Source: Pseudomonas sp. 102515
Lineage (GTDB): Bacteria > Pseudomonadota > Gammaproteobacteria > Pseudomonadales > Pseudomonadaceae
NCBI RefSeq assembly: GCF_031085165.1
Contig: NZ_JAVHTY010000001.1
Span: 868,001 to 932,000, forward strand
Reading direction: 5' to 3'
Length of the DNA stretch: 64,000 nucleotides
Position numbers and translations under genes: made by a program. The notes under the pieces are model-generated. The model searched no databases. It saw nothing but the letters and a program-made list of their open reading frames with translations, and was not told the DNA's origin. This document shows positions 27,763 through 36,644 of this stretch, piece by piece (positions within the stretch are counted from its first letter, which is position 1; the number at the start of each line of letters is the position of its first letter).

Positions 27763-28926
27763 TCACCGAGCGCAGGCACTTTTCGTACTGGACCTAATGG
27801 ACAAGAGGATGAGGAAGGCCCCGGCCAGCGCCGCCAGGGAGGCGCCGGCAAAGGCGGCAAGGGCACCGGACACCTGCCAGGCATAGCCAGCATACAACGC
27901 GCCGAGCGCCCCGCCAGCCCCGGACAGGGCGGCGTAGAGGGACTGGGCCTGGCCCTGGCGGCGGCGGTCGAAATGGGACTGGACGAACTGGATGGCGGCG
28001 GCGTGGAAGCAGCCGAAGGTGGCCGCGTGCAGCAGCTGGGCGAACAGCAGCACCGCCAGGTGATCGGCCAGGGCGCCCAGCAGCAACCAGCGCCCGGCGG
28101 CGATGACAAAGGCGGCGACCAGCAGGGCATTGAGCGACAGTCGTGCCAGCAGTTGCGGCATCACCAGGAAGATCAGCACCTCGGCGACCACCCCCAGCGA
28201 CCAGAGCTGGCCGATGACGCCACGGCCATAGCCGAGCTCTTCCAGGTGCAGGGTGAAGACCGTGTAGTAGGGACCGTGGGACAGCTGCATCAGCGCCGCG
28301 GCGATGAAGAAAGCCAGCACCCGTGGCCGGCGCAGGGTGGTCAGGAAGGGCTCGGCCGGCGCCTCGGGGCGCTGACCCGGATCGACCTTGACCCCCGGCA
28401 CCGCCAGCGAGGCGAGCAGGATGATCGCCATCACCAGCAGCAGATAGGCCGGATAGAGATCCAGGCTGACGTATTCGAAGGCCCAGCCGAGCCCCGCCAC
28501 CGCGGCGATGAAGCCGATCGAGCCCCAGAGCCGGATGCGCGCATAGCGCTGTGGCTGGTCGCGCAGGTGGGCCAGGGTGATGGCTTCGAATTGGGGCAGC
28601 ACCGCATGCCAGAAGAAGGCATGCCCCGCCATGATCAGTGCCAGCCAGGCGAAGCCCTGGCCCAGGTAGATGCCGGAGAAACACAGCAGGGTGCAGGCGG
28701 CGCCCAGGCGGACGATGCTCAGCCGGCGGCCGGTGCGATCGGCCAGCCAGCCCCAGAGATTGGGCGCCAGCACCCGCATCAGCATGGGGATGGCCACCAG
28801 TTGGCCGATGGCGGTGCCGGAAAAGCCCAGGTGGTGGAAATACAGCCCCAGGTAGGGCGCCGTGGCTCCCAGCAGCGCGAAGTAGGCGAAGTAGAAGCCC
28901 GACAGGCGCCAATAGGGAACCGGCAT
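27763..28926 (-). CDS. MFS transporter, HcaT-like
   Basis: A 387-residue protein with about 12 membrane segments. The N-terminus (PVPYWRLSGFYFAYFALLGATAPYLGLYFHHLGFSG) and LAPNLWGWLADRTGRR match the MFS_1-like/HcaT (3-phenylpropionate permease) family. The substrate is unknown; Pseudomonas members commonly lie beside aroC, as here. It starts 14 nt after aroC and is probably translated from the same mRNA. The last residues (SSTKSACAR) are not hydrophobic. Confidence 0.88.
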   Translation of the reverse strand: MPVPYWRLSGFYFAYFALLGATAPYLGLYFHHLGFSGTAIGQLVAIPMLMRVLAPNLWGWLADRTGRRLSIVRLGAACTLLCFSGIYLGQGFAWLALIMAGHAFFWHAVLPQFEAITLAHLRDQPQRYARIRLWGSIGFIAAVAGLGWAFEYVSLDLYPAYLLLVMAIILLASLAVPGVKVDPGQRPEAPAEPFLTTLRRPRVLAFFIAAALMQLSHGPYYTVFTLHLEELGYGRGVIGQLWSLGVVAEVLIFLVMPQLLARLSLNALLVAAFVIAAGRWLLLGALADHLAVLLFAQLLHAATFGCFHAAAIQFVQSHFDRRRQGQAQSLYAALSGAGGALGALYAGYAWQVSGALAAFAGASLAALAGAFLILLSIRSSTKSACAR

Positions 28927-28940
28927 GGTCTGCCCGATCG

Positions 28941-30032
28941 TCAGAGCTGGCGCAGGACGGGCGTACCGACCCGTACTTCGGCATTTTGCGCGCGGTGACG
29001 CAGCAGGTGATCCATCAGCACCAGGGCCATCATCGCCTCGGCGATGGGCGTGGCGCGGATGCCCACGCAGGGATCGTGGCGACCCTTGGTGATGATATCC
29101 ACCGGATTGCCCTGGATGTCGATGGAGCGCCCCGGGGTGGTGATGCTGGAGGTGGCCTTCAGGGCCAGGTGGGCGACGAGGGGCTGACCGGAGGAGATGC
29201 CGCCCAGCACGCCACCGGCGTTGTTGGACAGGAAGCCCTCCGGGGTCAGCTCGTCACGGTGCTCGGTACCGCGCTGGGCGACGCTGGCGAAACCGGCGCC
29301 GATCTCGACGCCCTTCACCGCGTTGACGCTCATCAGCGCATAGGCCAGTTCGGCGTCGAGGCGGTCGAAGATCGGCTCGCCCAGCCCCGGCGGTACGCCG
29401 TCGGCGACCACGGTGATGCGCGCGCCCACCGAGTCCTGATCGCGGCGCAGCTGGTCCATGTAGGCTTCCAGCTCCGGTACCTTGCTCGGGTCGGGGCTGA
29501 AGAAGGCGTTCTCTTCCACGCTGTCCCAGGTCTTGAAGGGGATCTCGATCGGGCCCAGCTGGCTCATGTAGCCGCGCACCCGGATGCCCTGGGTGGCCAG
29601 GTACTTCTTGGCGATGGCACCGGCCGCCACGCGCATGGCGGTTTCCCGCGCCGAGCTGCGACCGCCGCCGCGGTAGTCGCGCAGGCCGTACTTGTGGTGG
29701 TAGGCGTAGTCGGCATGAGCCGGGCGGAACAGGTCCTTGATCGCCGAGTAGTCCTTGGACTTCTGGTCGGTGTTGCGGATCAGCAGGCCGATGGGGGTGC
29801 CGGTGGTGACGCCTTCGAAGACCCCGGAGAGGATCTCCACCTCGTCCGCTTCCTGACGCTGGGTGGTGTGGCGGCTGGTGCCAGGCTTGCGCCGATCCAG
29901 GTCGCGCTGCAGGTCGGCGATGTCCAGGGGCAGTCCGGGCGGGCAACCGTCGACGATGGCGACCAGCGCCGGGCCATGGCTTTCGCCGGCGGTGGTGACG
30001 GTGAACAGCGTGCCGAGGGTATTGCCGGACAT
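28941..30032 (-). CDS. aroC: Chorismate synthase
   Basis: A 363-residue FMN-dependent enzyme that makes chorismate from 5-enolpyruvylshikimate-3-phosphate, the last common step to aromatic amino acids and, here, to the 2,3-dihydroxybenzoate made by the ent genes. Signature blocks: [41 protein letters not shown] and a C-terminal [17 protein letters not shown]. The start at 30032 ([12 protein letters not shown]) is the family N-terminus. Confidence 0.96.
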   Translation of the reverse strand: MSGNTLGTLFTVTTAGESHGPALVAIVDGCPPGLPLDIADLQRDLDRRKPGTSRHTTQRQEADEVEILSGVFEGVTTGTPIGLLIRNTDQKSKDYSAIKDLFRPAHADYAYHHKYGLRDYRGGGRSSARETAMRVAAGAIAKKYLATQGIRVRGYMSQLGPIEIPFKTWDSVEENAFFSPDPSKVPELEAYMDQLRRDQDSVGARITVVADGVPPGLGEPIFDRLDAELAYALMSVNAVKGVEIGAGFASVAQRGTEHRDELTPEGFLSNNAGGVLGGISSGQPLVAHLALKATSSITTPGRSIDIQGNPVDIITKGRHDPCVGIRATPIAEAMMALVLMDHLLRHRAQNAEVRVGTPVLRQL

Positions 30033-30167
30033 GCGAGGGCTCCGCGCTACGGGTGAAAGGTATGGATGCAAAATGGGAATGGGCGATTTTACACGCGCCG
30101 TGGTCTTTTACACGGATTGTGTGCGGGATAGGCCCCCACACCCCAGCCCTCCGGTGCCCTCCTCGTC

Positions 30168-31136
30168 ATGCGTCTGCTGTTCTCCCTGCTGCTGTGCCTC
30201 GCCCTGCCCGCCCTCGCCACGGCGGCCGATCCCGTCCTCTATCGTCCCGTCCAGCTCGACACCGGTAGCGGCGTGCTCAAGGGCAGCCTGATCCTGCCAC
30301 GTAGCGAGCGGCCGCAACCGGTGGTGCTCTTCGTCTCTGGCTCCGGGCCCATCGATCGCAATGGCAACGGACCCGGCGCGCGCAACGCCGCCCTGCAGCG
30401 GCTGGCCGAGGCCCTGGGCCGGAAGCGGATCGCCAGCGTGCGCTTCGACAAGCGCGGCGTGGCCGAGAGCCGTAGCGCCGAACCGGACGAGAGCCACCTC
30501 AGCGTGGAGCGCTATGTCGACGACCTGGTCGGCTGGATCCGGCTGCTGCGCGCCGATCCACGCTTTTCCGCAGTGATCCTGCTCGGTCACAGCGAAGGCG
30601 CCCTGATCGCCAGCCTGACTGCCGACCGGGTGCCGGTCGCTGGCGTGGTGACCCTGGCCGGCAGCGGCCGTCCCATCGACGTGGTGCTGCGCCAACAGCT
30701 GGCGGGCAAGCTGTCGCCTGCCGGCCTGGCCAGCGCCCAGTGGATCATCGACCAGCTGCTGCGCGGCACGCCGGTACCCGAGGTGCCGAAGGAGCTGCTG
30801 GTGCTGTTCCGCCCCAGCGTCCAGCCCTATCTGATCTCACTGTTCCGCCAGGATCCGGCCAAGGCCTTTGCCGGTATCCACGCCCCGGCGCTGATCGTCC
30901 AGGGCACCCATGACATCCAGGTGGAGGTCGACGATGCCCGGGCGCTGCAGCGAGCCAAACCGGATGCCGAGCTGACGATCATTCCCGGCATGAACCACAT
31001 GCTGCGCATCGCCCCGGCCGACTTCCAGGCGCAACTGTCCACCTACGATGATCCCAACCTGCCCCTGGCCCGCGCGCTGGTCGAGCGTGTGGCCGCCTTC
31101 ATCGAGCGCTCAGGTTCCCCGCGCGCCGGCCGATAA
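30168..31136 (+). CDS. Exported alpha/beta hydrolase
   Basis: A 322-residue protein with a signal peptide (MRLLFSLLLCLALPALATA, cleavage near residue 20). The fold shows an oxyanion-type VSGSGPIDRNGNG, FDKRG, the nucleophile S142 in LLGHSEGAL, an acid in VQGTHDIQVE and a histidine in PGMNHML. It is a serine hydrolase of the Ser-aminopeptidase/esterase type acting in the periplasm; the substrate is unknown. It is divergent from aroC across about 135 bp. Confidence 0.87.
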   Translation: MRLLFSLLLCLALPALATAADPVLYRPVQLDTGSGVLKGSLILPRSERPQPVVLFVSGSGPIDRNGNGPGARNAALQRLAEALGRKRIASVRFDKRGVAESRSAEPDESHLSVERYVDDLVGWIRLLRADPRFSAVILLGHSEGALIASLTADRVPVAGVVTLAGSGRPIDVVLRQQLAGKLSPAGLASAQWIIDQLLRGTPVPEVPKELLVLFRPSVQPYLISLFRQDPAKAFAGIHAPALIVQGTHDIQVEVDDARALQRAKPDAELTIIPGMNHMLRIAPADFQAQLSTYDDPNLPLARALVERVAAFIERSGSPRAGR

Positions 31137-31179
31137 GCCAGCAAAGGCGCCCAGGAGGCGCGCCCGCTGGAGCCCGTCC

Positions 31180-31959
31180 GTGGAAACCCCCGATCAAGCA
31201 TCACTGGCCGTCGAAGCCGCACCCAACGAGCCCCATCCCTGGGCCAGCCTGCCGCCGGAGCGCTTTCAGCTGCTGCGGCTGATGCCCCAGCCGGCGGATC
31301 GTCGGGTCGGAGTGCGCCCGCTGCGCTTCGTGCAACTCGGCCTGGTCGAGCGCCATGGCGACGAGGAAAGCCTGCTGCGGCTGACGGTGCAGATTCCCGG
31401 TCAGCTGCTGCACCGCGAGGTGAACGTGCTGGAGGTCTGGGTCGATCATCGCCAAGGCGAAATCCGCCTGGGTCCCGAACGGGGCCTGCAGATCGAGCCG
31501 GAAGAACGCGGCCTGGGACGCTTCCTGCTGGCGCGGGCCGCCGCCTGGGCGCGCCTGCGCTGGAGTCACTACCGGGTGCAGGACCTGCCCCTGGCGCGCC
31601 GCGACGCCCTCGACGAAGACAGCCGCAAACGCCGCGACCACGTGCTTGGCGCCCAAGGCTTCACCGTGGAGACCGCCGCGGATGACGAGCGTCAGCAGCT
31701 CTGCCGGGCAGCCCGGGTCAGCCAGCTGCGGGAGGACTGGAACGCCGACAAGGTCCAGCTGCTGTCGCTGCTGGATGGCGCCACCCTGCTGGAGCAGTGC
31801 GACCGCGTGATCGACGAGCGCGATGCCAGTCTGCGCCAGCTGGAGGACCGCATCGCCCTCTATCGCCGTGATGACATCTCCCTGCGTTTCGCCATCGGCT
31901 GCCTGGCGGTGTTCTGCCTGTTCCAGGCCGCGCTGCTGATCTGGATGGCGCTGCGCTGA
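31180..31959 (+). CDS. Uncharacterised protein with acetyltransferase-like middle and C-terminal membrane anchor
   Basis: A 259-residue protein of no firmly recognised family. Residues 75-170 contain EPEERGLGRFLLARAAAWARLRW followed by HVLGAQGF, a pattern resembling a degenerate GNAT fold. Residues 180-230 are charged and heptad-like, suggesting coiled coil, and residues 236-258 form a hydrophobic anchor (LRFAIGCLAVFCLFQAALLIWMALR region). The likely start is GTG at 31180 with GGAG 8-11 nt upstream; the open frame reaches 31048 inside the previous gene. It lies 43 nt after the hydrolase gene and may be cotranscribed. Confidence 0.7.
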   Translation: METPDQASLAVEAAPNEPHPWASLPPERFQLLRLMPQPADRRVGVRPLRFVQLGLVERHGDEESLLRLTVQIPGQLLHREVNVLEVWVDHRQGEIRLGPERGLQIEPEERGLGRFLLARAAAWARLRWSHYRVQDLPLARRDALDEDSRKRRDHVLGAQGFTVETAADDERQQLCRAARVSQLREDWNADKVQLLSLLDGATLLEQCDRVIDERDASLRQLEDRIALYRRDDISLRFAIGCLAVFCLFQAALLIWMALR

Positions 31960-32104
31960 TCGGCCTGGTGCCGCGCCAGGCGCCCCTGCCGACGACCTGT
32001 CGGCAGCGCCCAGGCGCCACCCCTCGCGCGAGGCTTGCTCCCCTGCCGGACCCTGCTAACGTAGCCACCCGTTCGCATCCATCCGCCCGGAGTGTCCGCT
32101 GTTC

Positions 32105-34486
32105 ATGGTCTCGCCTCTCCTGTTTCGCCCGCGCGCGCCCCTGCGTCTCGCTACCCTCGGCCTGCTGATCGCCCTTGCCGGCTGCCAGTACCTCGGCGAA
32201 GAGCAGCCGACCCGCAGCCAGCCGCAACTCAAGGGCAGCCTGCCGCTGCGCGGCCTGGCGCAGACTGTCTCGGTGCGCCGCAATGCCGACGGCCAGCCAC
32301 TGATCGAGACCACCACCTTCCACGATGCCCTGTTCGCCCTCGGCTACGTCCACGCCAGCGAACGCCTGGCGCAGATGGTCGAGCTGCGCCTGCTGGCCCA
32401 GGGTCGGCTGGCCGAGGCCTACGGCGAAAGCCGCCTGGACAGCGACAGGTTCATGCGCGCCGTGGACCTGCGCAAGGCCGCCCAGGTGGCCTACGGCAAC
32501 GCCTCGCCGCGGATGAAGACCTTCTTCGAGGTCTATGCCCGGGGTGTCAACGCCTACCTCTACCGCGCCGGCGAACGGGTCGCGCTGGATGGCCACGAGT
32601 ACCGCGCCGAATACTGGAAGCCCGAAGACAGCGCCCTGCTCTTCGAGCTACTGAACTTCGCCCAGGCGGTGGACCTGCGCAAGGAAACCGCGGCGCTGGC
32701 CCTGGCCGCCCAGGTCGGTCCCGAGCGCCTGGCCTGGCTCTTGCCCACCTACCCGGACGAGCCCCTGCCGGAAGAGGAGACCGTCAAGCTGCGCGGCCTG
32801 AATCTGCGTGGCCAGCTGCCCGGACTGGAGGCCCTGCTGCAGGTCCAGCGGCAACTGGCGGAGCATGCGCCCTTCGGCGGCCCCACCGGTACCGCCTGGG
32901 CCGCCACCCCGGGGCATACCCGCGGCGGCCGTAGCCTGCTCGCGGTGGACAAGGTCAGTGCCGTCGACGGCCAGTCGCCCTTTACCCTGGTGACCCTGAG
33001 GGCGCCGCGCTTCGAGGCCGTGGGCACTACCCTGCCCGGCCTGCCGCTACTGCTCGACGGCTACAACGGCAAGCTGGCCTGGGGCGCCGCCACCCTGATG
33101 GGCGACAGCCAGGATCTCTACCTCGAACGTCTGCAACGCCAGGGTGGTCGCCTGCAGGTGCAGAGTGGCGGCCAGTGGCAGCCAGCCGGCGAGCGGGTGG
33201 AGACCTTTTTCGTCCGCGGTGAAAAACCGCGTCGCCACACCCTCTATACCAGTCCGCGCGGTCCGCTGCTGAATCTGGCTCTGGCCCCGGACGCCAACGG
33301 CTACGGCCTGGCCCTGCGCAGCAGCCGCCTGGAAGCCGACAAGAGCCTGGACGCCCTCTTCGACCTCTCCCGCGCCAAGGACGTGGAGCGCGCCTTCGAA
33401 CTGGCCCGCGAGCTGCGGGCCAGTGACTGGAATCTGGTATTCGCCGATGCCGAGCACATCGGCTGGCAGGTGACCGGCCGTTATCCCAATCGCCGCAGCG
33501 GCCTGGGGCTGCTGCCCTCGCCCGGCTGGGACGAGCGCTACGCCTGGGATGGCTACGCCGATCCCATGCTGCACCCCTACGACCAGGATCCGGCCCAGGG
33601 CTGGCTGGGCGCCGCCAACCAGCGCGTGGTGCCACGTGGCTACGGCATGCAGCTGTCCAGCAACTGGTCGGGCCCCGAGCGCCAGGAGCGCCTGGCGCAA
33701 CTGGCCGGGCGCCCGGCGCACCTCGACACCCGCGACGCCATGGCCCTGCAGCAGGACCAGACCACCACCCTGGCCGCCAAGCTCAGGACCCAGCTCGACG
33801 CCCCCGGCTTCGCCGCCCCGCTGCGCCAGGCCATCGCCGCCCTGCCGACCGCCCAGCGCCAGCAGGCGGAAGAGGCCCGGCGGCGTCTGCTGGCCTTCGA
33901 CGGCCGCCTGACCGCCGGCTCCGGTGACGCGGCGCTCTACGAAGCCTTCCTCCAGGCCCTGGCCGAACAGACCTTCGCCGACGAACTCGGCGGCACCAAG
34001 AGTTCGGCCTGGCAGGCCTTCACCACCCTCAGCGACACCGGTTACAACGCCATCGTCGATCACCTCCTGGCGCGCGACGACAGCCCCTACTGGGATGACG
34101 TCAGCACCAGCGCCCATGAAGACAAGCCGGCGATCTTCGCCCGCGCCCTGGCCGGGGCCATCGCGACTTGCGAAGTCAGGCTGGGCAGCGATCGCGCCAG
34201 CTGGCAGTGGGGCCGCCTGCACCGCCAGGACGGCGCCGCCAGCGGGGGCGACGGCTCGACCCTGGACCTGACCGCCAGCCACTGGGGCGGTAACGATCAG
34301 GCCTGGCTGGCACCGGCGCTGCGTCTGGTGGTGGACTTCGGCCTGGCCGAACCCCTGCAGGCGAGCCAGGTCGGCACCCCGGGCAAGGGCTGGACCCGCG
34401 GGCAATACCGGAGCCTGCCGCTGCAGCCGCAGAACCTGGAGCGCGTCTATGGGCGCGACCGCCTGTTGCTGATCCCGCAGAAGTAG
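32105..34486 (+). CDS. Penicillin-acylase-family lipoprotein, probably catalytically inactive
   Basis: A 793-residue member of the penicillin/acyl-homoserine-lactone acylase family. A lipoprotein signal (LLIALAGC, Cys27) predicts membrane attachment. The alpha-chain region (HDALFALGYVHASERLAQMVELRLLAQGRLAE) and beta-chain regions are recognisable and full length. Active family members have a Ser nucleophile exposed by self-cleavage (GSN.W, then NDPH about 18 residues later). Aligned without gaps, this protein has TGTAW and VDKV: the serine position is Gly262 and the NDPH motif is lost. It is therefore unlikely to self-process or hydrolyse amides in the usual way. Confidence 0.82.
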   Translation: MVSPLLFRPRAPLRLATLGLLIALAGCQYLGEEQPTRSQPQLKGSLPLRGLAQTVSVRRNADGQPLIETTTFHDALFALGYVHASERLAQMVELRLLAQGRLAEAYGESRLDSDRFMRAVDLRKAAQVAYGNASPRMKTFFEVYARGVNAYLYRAGERVALDGHEYRAEYWKPEDSALLFELLNFAQAVDLRKETAALALAAQVGPERLAWLLPTYPDEPLPEEETVKLRGLNLRGQLPGLEALLQVQRQLAEHAPFGGPTGTAWAATPGHTRGGRSLLAVDKVSAVDGQSPFTLVTLRAPRFEAVGTTLPGLPLLLDGYNGKLAWGAATLMGDSQDLYLERLQRQGGRLQVQSGGQWQPAGERVETFFVRGEKPRRHTLYTSPRGPLLNLALAPDANGYGLALRSSRLEADKSLDALFDLSRAKDVERAFELARELRASDWNLVFADAEHIGWQVTGRYPNRRSGLGLLPSPGWDERYAWDGYADPMLHPYDQDPAQGWLGAANQRVVPRGYGMQLSSNWSGPERQERLAQLAGRPAHLDTRDAMALQQDQTTTLAAKLRTQLDAPGFAAPLRQAIAALPTAQRQQAEEARRRLLAFDGRLTAGSGDAALYEAFLQALAEQTFADELGGTKSSAWQAFTTLSDTGYNAIVDHLLARDDSPYWDDVSTSAHEDKPAIFARALAGAIATCEVRLGSDRASWQWGRLHRQDGAASGGDGSTLDLTASHWGGNDQAWLAPALRLVVDFGLAEPLQASQVGTPGKGWTRGQYRSLPLQPQNLERVYGRDRLLLIPQK

Positions 34487-34499
34487 TCCTGCCGCTGGC

Positions 34500-34523
34500 A
34501 ACCCGCGACTTGGCGCGGGTTTT
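34500..34523 (+). terminator. Intrinsic terminator after the acylase-family gene
   Basis: AACCCGCG and CGCGGGTT form an 8-bp stem with a 6-nt loop (ACTTGG); the stem ends in and is followed by a T-run. It lies 13 nt after the stop codon. Confidence 0.8.
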
Positions 34524-34644
34524 GCCCCGCTTCTGACAGACCTCAGCCGGCGTCGCCCTTTTCCGCCGCGCCGCGGACCGCTGCAGAGGCGCTGTCCGGC
34601 CGGTGCCTTAGCAGTGAAAGCGCCCGGTGATGGTGCCGTGCTTG

Positions 34645-34660
34645 TCACCATAATGGTGCA
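34645..34660. promoter_or_regulatory. NtrC-like site upstream of nasS
   Basis: TCACCATAATGGTGCA matches the NtrC dyad GCACC-N5-GGTGC at all but one base. It lies about 70 bp before the nasS start. No convincing sigma-54 -24/-12 pair was found between the two, so the promoter type is open. Confidence 0.45.
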
Positions 34661-34730
34661 GGCCCTAGTCGAGACGCCCATAGCGGTGCACAAAGAGGCA
34701 TCCTGGCGTCTGTCAGCCGCCGGAGACACC

Positions 34731-35927
34731 ATGCCTGCCCAGCCTTCCCCCCATGCCGCGCACCTTTGGGTCGCGGGTTCGGATGCCCCGGAAAAGCCGG
34801 AGCTCAACCTGGGCTTCCTGCCCCTGAGCGATGCCGCTTCGCTGATCGTGGCGGCGACCCAGGGCTTCGGCGAACCCCATGGCCTGACGCTCAATCTGCA
34901 CCGCCAGCCCTCCTGGTCGGCGCTGCGCGACAACCTGCTCAATGGCCAGCTCGATGCCGCGCATTGCCTCTACGGCCTGGTCTATGGGGCGCACCTTGGC
35001 CTGGGCGGCGCACCCGCCACACCAATGGCGGTGCTCATGAGCCTGGCGCAGAACGGCCAGAGCCTCAATCTGGCGCGCAACCTGACCCGGGAAGGCGTCC
35101 AGGACACGGCCTCCCTGGTCGAGCGGATCCGCCAGCCGGGCGCTGGGCCACTGACCCTGGCCCACACCTTTCCCACCGGCACCCATATCTTCTGGCTCTA
35201 CTACTGGCTGGCGGCCCAGGGCATCCATCCCCTGCAGGACGTGCGCACCGCTCTGGTACCGCCGCCGCAAATGCCCGAGCACCTGGCCGCCGGCCGGGTC
35301 GACGGCTTCTGCGTCGGCGAGCCCTGGGGCGCCCTGGCCGTGGCGCGCGGCCAGGGCTTCACCCTGACCACCACCCAGGCCATCTGGCCGGACCACCCGG
35401 AAAAGGTGCTGGCCTGCACCGGCCATTTCGCCGAGCGCTATCCCAACACCGCCCGGGCGCTGATCCGCACCCTGCTCGACGCCAGTCGCTTCATCGAGGA
35501 GAGTCGCGAGAATCGCCTGGGCACCGCCCAGCTGATCAGCGGCGCCGACTATGTGGACACCGACCCCGCGCTGCTCGCCCAGCGCTTTCTCGGTCACTAC
35601 GAAGATGGCCTCGATGGCCACTGGGAAGACCGGCACCCCCTGGCCTTCCATCGCCAGGGCGCGGTCAATCCGCCCTATCTCTCCGATGGCCTCTGGTTTC
35701 TCACCCAGTTCCGCCGCTGGGGCCTGCTGCGCGAGGATCCGGACTACCTGGCCGTGGCTCAGTCCGTGCAATGCACCGAGCTGTATCAGGAGGCCGCTAC
35801 CGGCCAGGGTCTGGCGGTGCCGCCGACCCGGCGCAGCAGCACCCTGTTCGACGGTCGCATCTGGGACGGCAGCGATCCGGCCGGTTACGCCCGCAGCTTC
35901 GCCATTCACGCGCTCAGCGATCACTAG
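34731..35927 (+). CDS. nasS: Nitrate/nitrite sensor NasS (NrtA-like)
   Basis: A 398-residue protein related to the periplasmic nitrate-binding proteins NrtA/CmpA but without a signal peptide, so it is cytoplasmic. Motifs: LGFLPLSDAASLIVAATQGFG, GQLDAAHCLYGLVYGAHLG, AHTFPTGTHIFWLYYWLA and FCVGEPWGALAV. In Azotobacter, Pseudomonas and Paracoccus, NasS holds the antiterminator NasT inactive until nitrate or nitrite binds. The start at 34731 has GGAG 6-9 nt upstream. The nasT start lies 11 nt downstream. Confidence 0.93.
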   Translation: MPAQPSPHAAHLWVAGSDAPEKPELNLGFLPLSDAASLIVAATQGFGEPHGLTLNLHRQPSWSALRDNLLNGQLDAAHCLYGLVYGAHLGLGGAPATPMAVLMSLAQNGQSLNLARNLTREGVQDTASLVERIRQPGAGPLTLAHTFPTGTHIFWLYYWLAAQGIHPLQDVRTALVPPPQMPEHLAAGRVDGFCVGEPWGALAVARGQGFTLTTTQAIWPDHPEKVLACTGHFAERYPNTARALIRTLLDASRFIEESRENRLGTAQLISGADYVDTDPALLAQRFLGHYEDGLDGHWEDRHPLAFHRQGAVNPPYLSDGLWFLTQFRRWGLLREDPDYLAVAQSVQCTELYQEAATGQGLAVPPTRRSSTLFDGRIWDGSDPAGYARSFAIHALSDH

Positions 35928-35938
35928 GGAGAACGACC

Positions 35939-36511
35939 TTGCGCATCTTGCTCATCGACGACACCCCCAAGCAGGTCGGCCGTCTCAAGGCCGCGCTGAT
36001 CGAAGCCGGTTTCGAGGTCATCGAGGAGTCCGGCCTGACCATCGACCTGCCCGCGCGCATCGAGGCCCTGCGTCCGGACGTCATCCTGTTCGACACCCAA
36101 TCACCCGGTCGCGATGTCATGGAACAGGTCTGCCTGGTGACCCGCGACCGGCCACGCCCCATCGTCATGTTCACCGACGAGCACGATCCGGCGGTGATGC
36201 GCCGGGCCATCCAGTCCGGGGTCAGCGCCTACATCGTCGAGGGCATCCAGACCAGCCGCCTGCAGGCCATCATCGACGTGGCTCGCGCCCGCTTCGAGAC
36301 CGACCAGGCCCTGCGCGCCGAACTCCAGGCCCGCGAGCAGCAGTTGCTGGAGCGCAGGAAGGTCGACCAGGCCAAGGGCCTGCTGATGAAGATGCGTGGC
36401 TGCAGCGAAGACGAGGCCTACACCCTGATGCGCCGCCAGGCCATGAGCAAGCAGCAGAAGCTGATCCAGGTGGCCGACCAGATCATCGCCATGAGCGAAT
36501 TGCTCGGCTGA
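35939..36511 (+). CDS. nasT: ANTAR-domain antiterminator NasT
   Basis: A 190-residue response-regulator-like protein: a receiver domain (D52 in VILFDTQSP) and a C-terminal ANTAR RNA-binding domain at about 125-186 (ERRKVDQAKGLLMKMRGCSEDEAYTLMRRQAM). It binds paired hexaloop hairpins in leader RNA and prevents termination of nitrate-assimilation genes. The start is a TTG at 35939 with GGGAG 8-12 nt upstream. A likely target, the nasA leader, lies about 3.4 kb downstream in this window. Confidence 0.93.
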   Translation: MRILLIDDTPKQVGRLKAALIEAGFEVIEESGLTIDLPARIEALRPDVILFDTQSPGRDVMEQVCLVTRDRPRPIVMFTDEHDPAVMRRAIQSGVSAYIVEGIQTSRLQAIIDVARARFETDQALRAELQAREQQLLERRKVDQAKGLLMKMRGCSEDEAYTLMRRQAMSKQQKLIQVADQIIAMSELLG

Positions 36512-36557
36512 GACAGGCCGCGCGGACCAGTCCGATTTTTTCCTCGACAAGCGCAGC

Positions 36558-36585
36558 GACCTGCGGCTAATGTCCGCCGCAGGTC
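36558..36585. terminator. Hairpin between nasT and alaC
   Basis: A perfect 10-bp stem GACCTGCGGC/GCCGCAGGTC with an 8-nt loop. There is no T-run after it; a T6 run lies before it (near 36536). It could be a factor-assisted terminator of nasST or a leader structure of the next gene. Confidence 0.45.
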
Positions 36586-36644
36586 ACCTCCTGTGACCCA
36601 CGTCGCTCGGACGGTTCCGGGCGCTTACGTACTTCGAGGAACGC

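Noticed and set aside
34700-34718. TGGCGTCTGTCAGCC as a sigma-54 promoter for nasS
   Set aside because: GG and GC are 9 nt apart, not 10, and the -12 box lacks TTGC.
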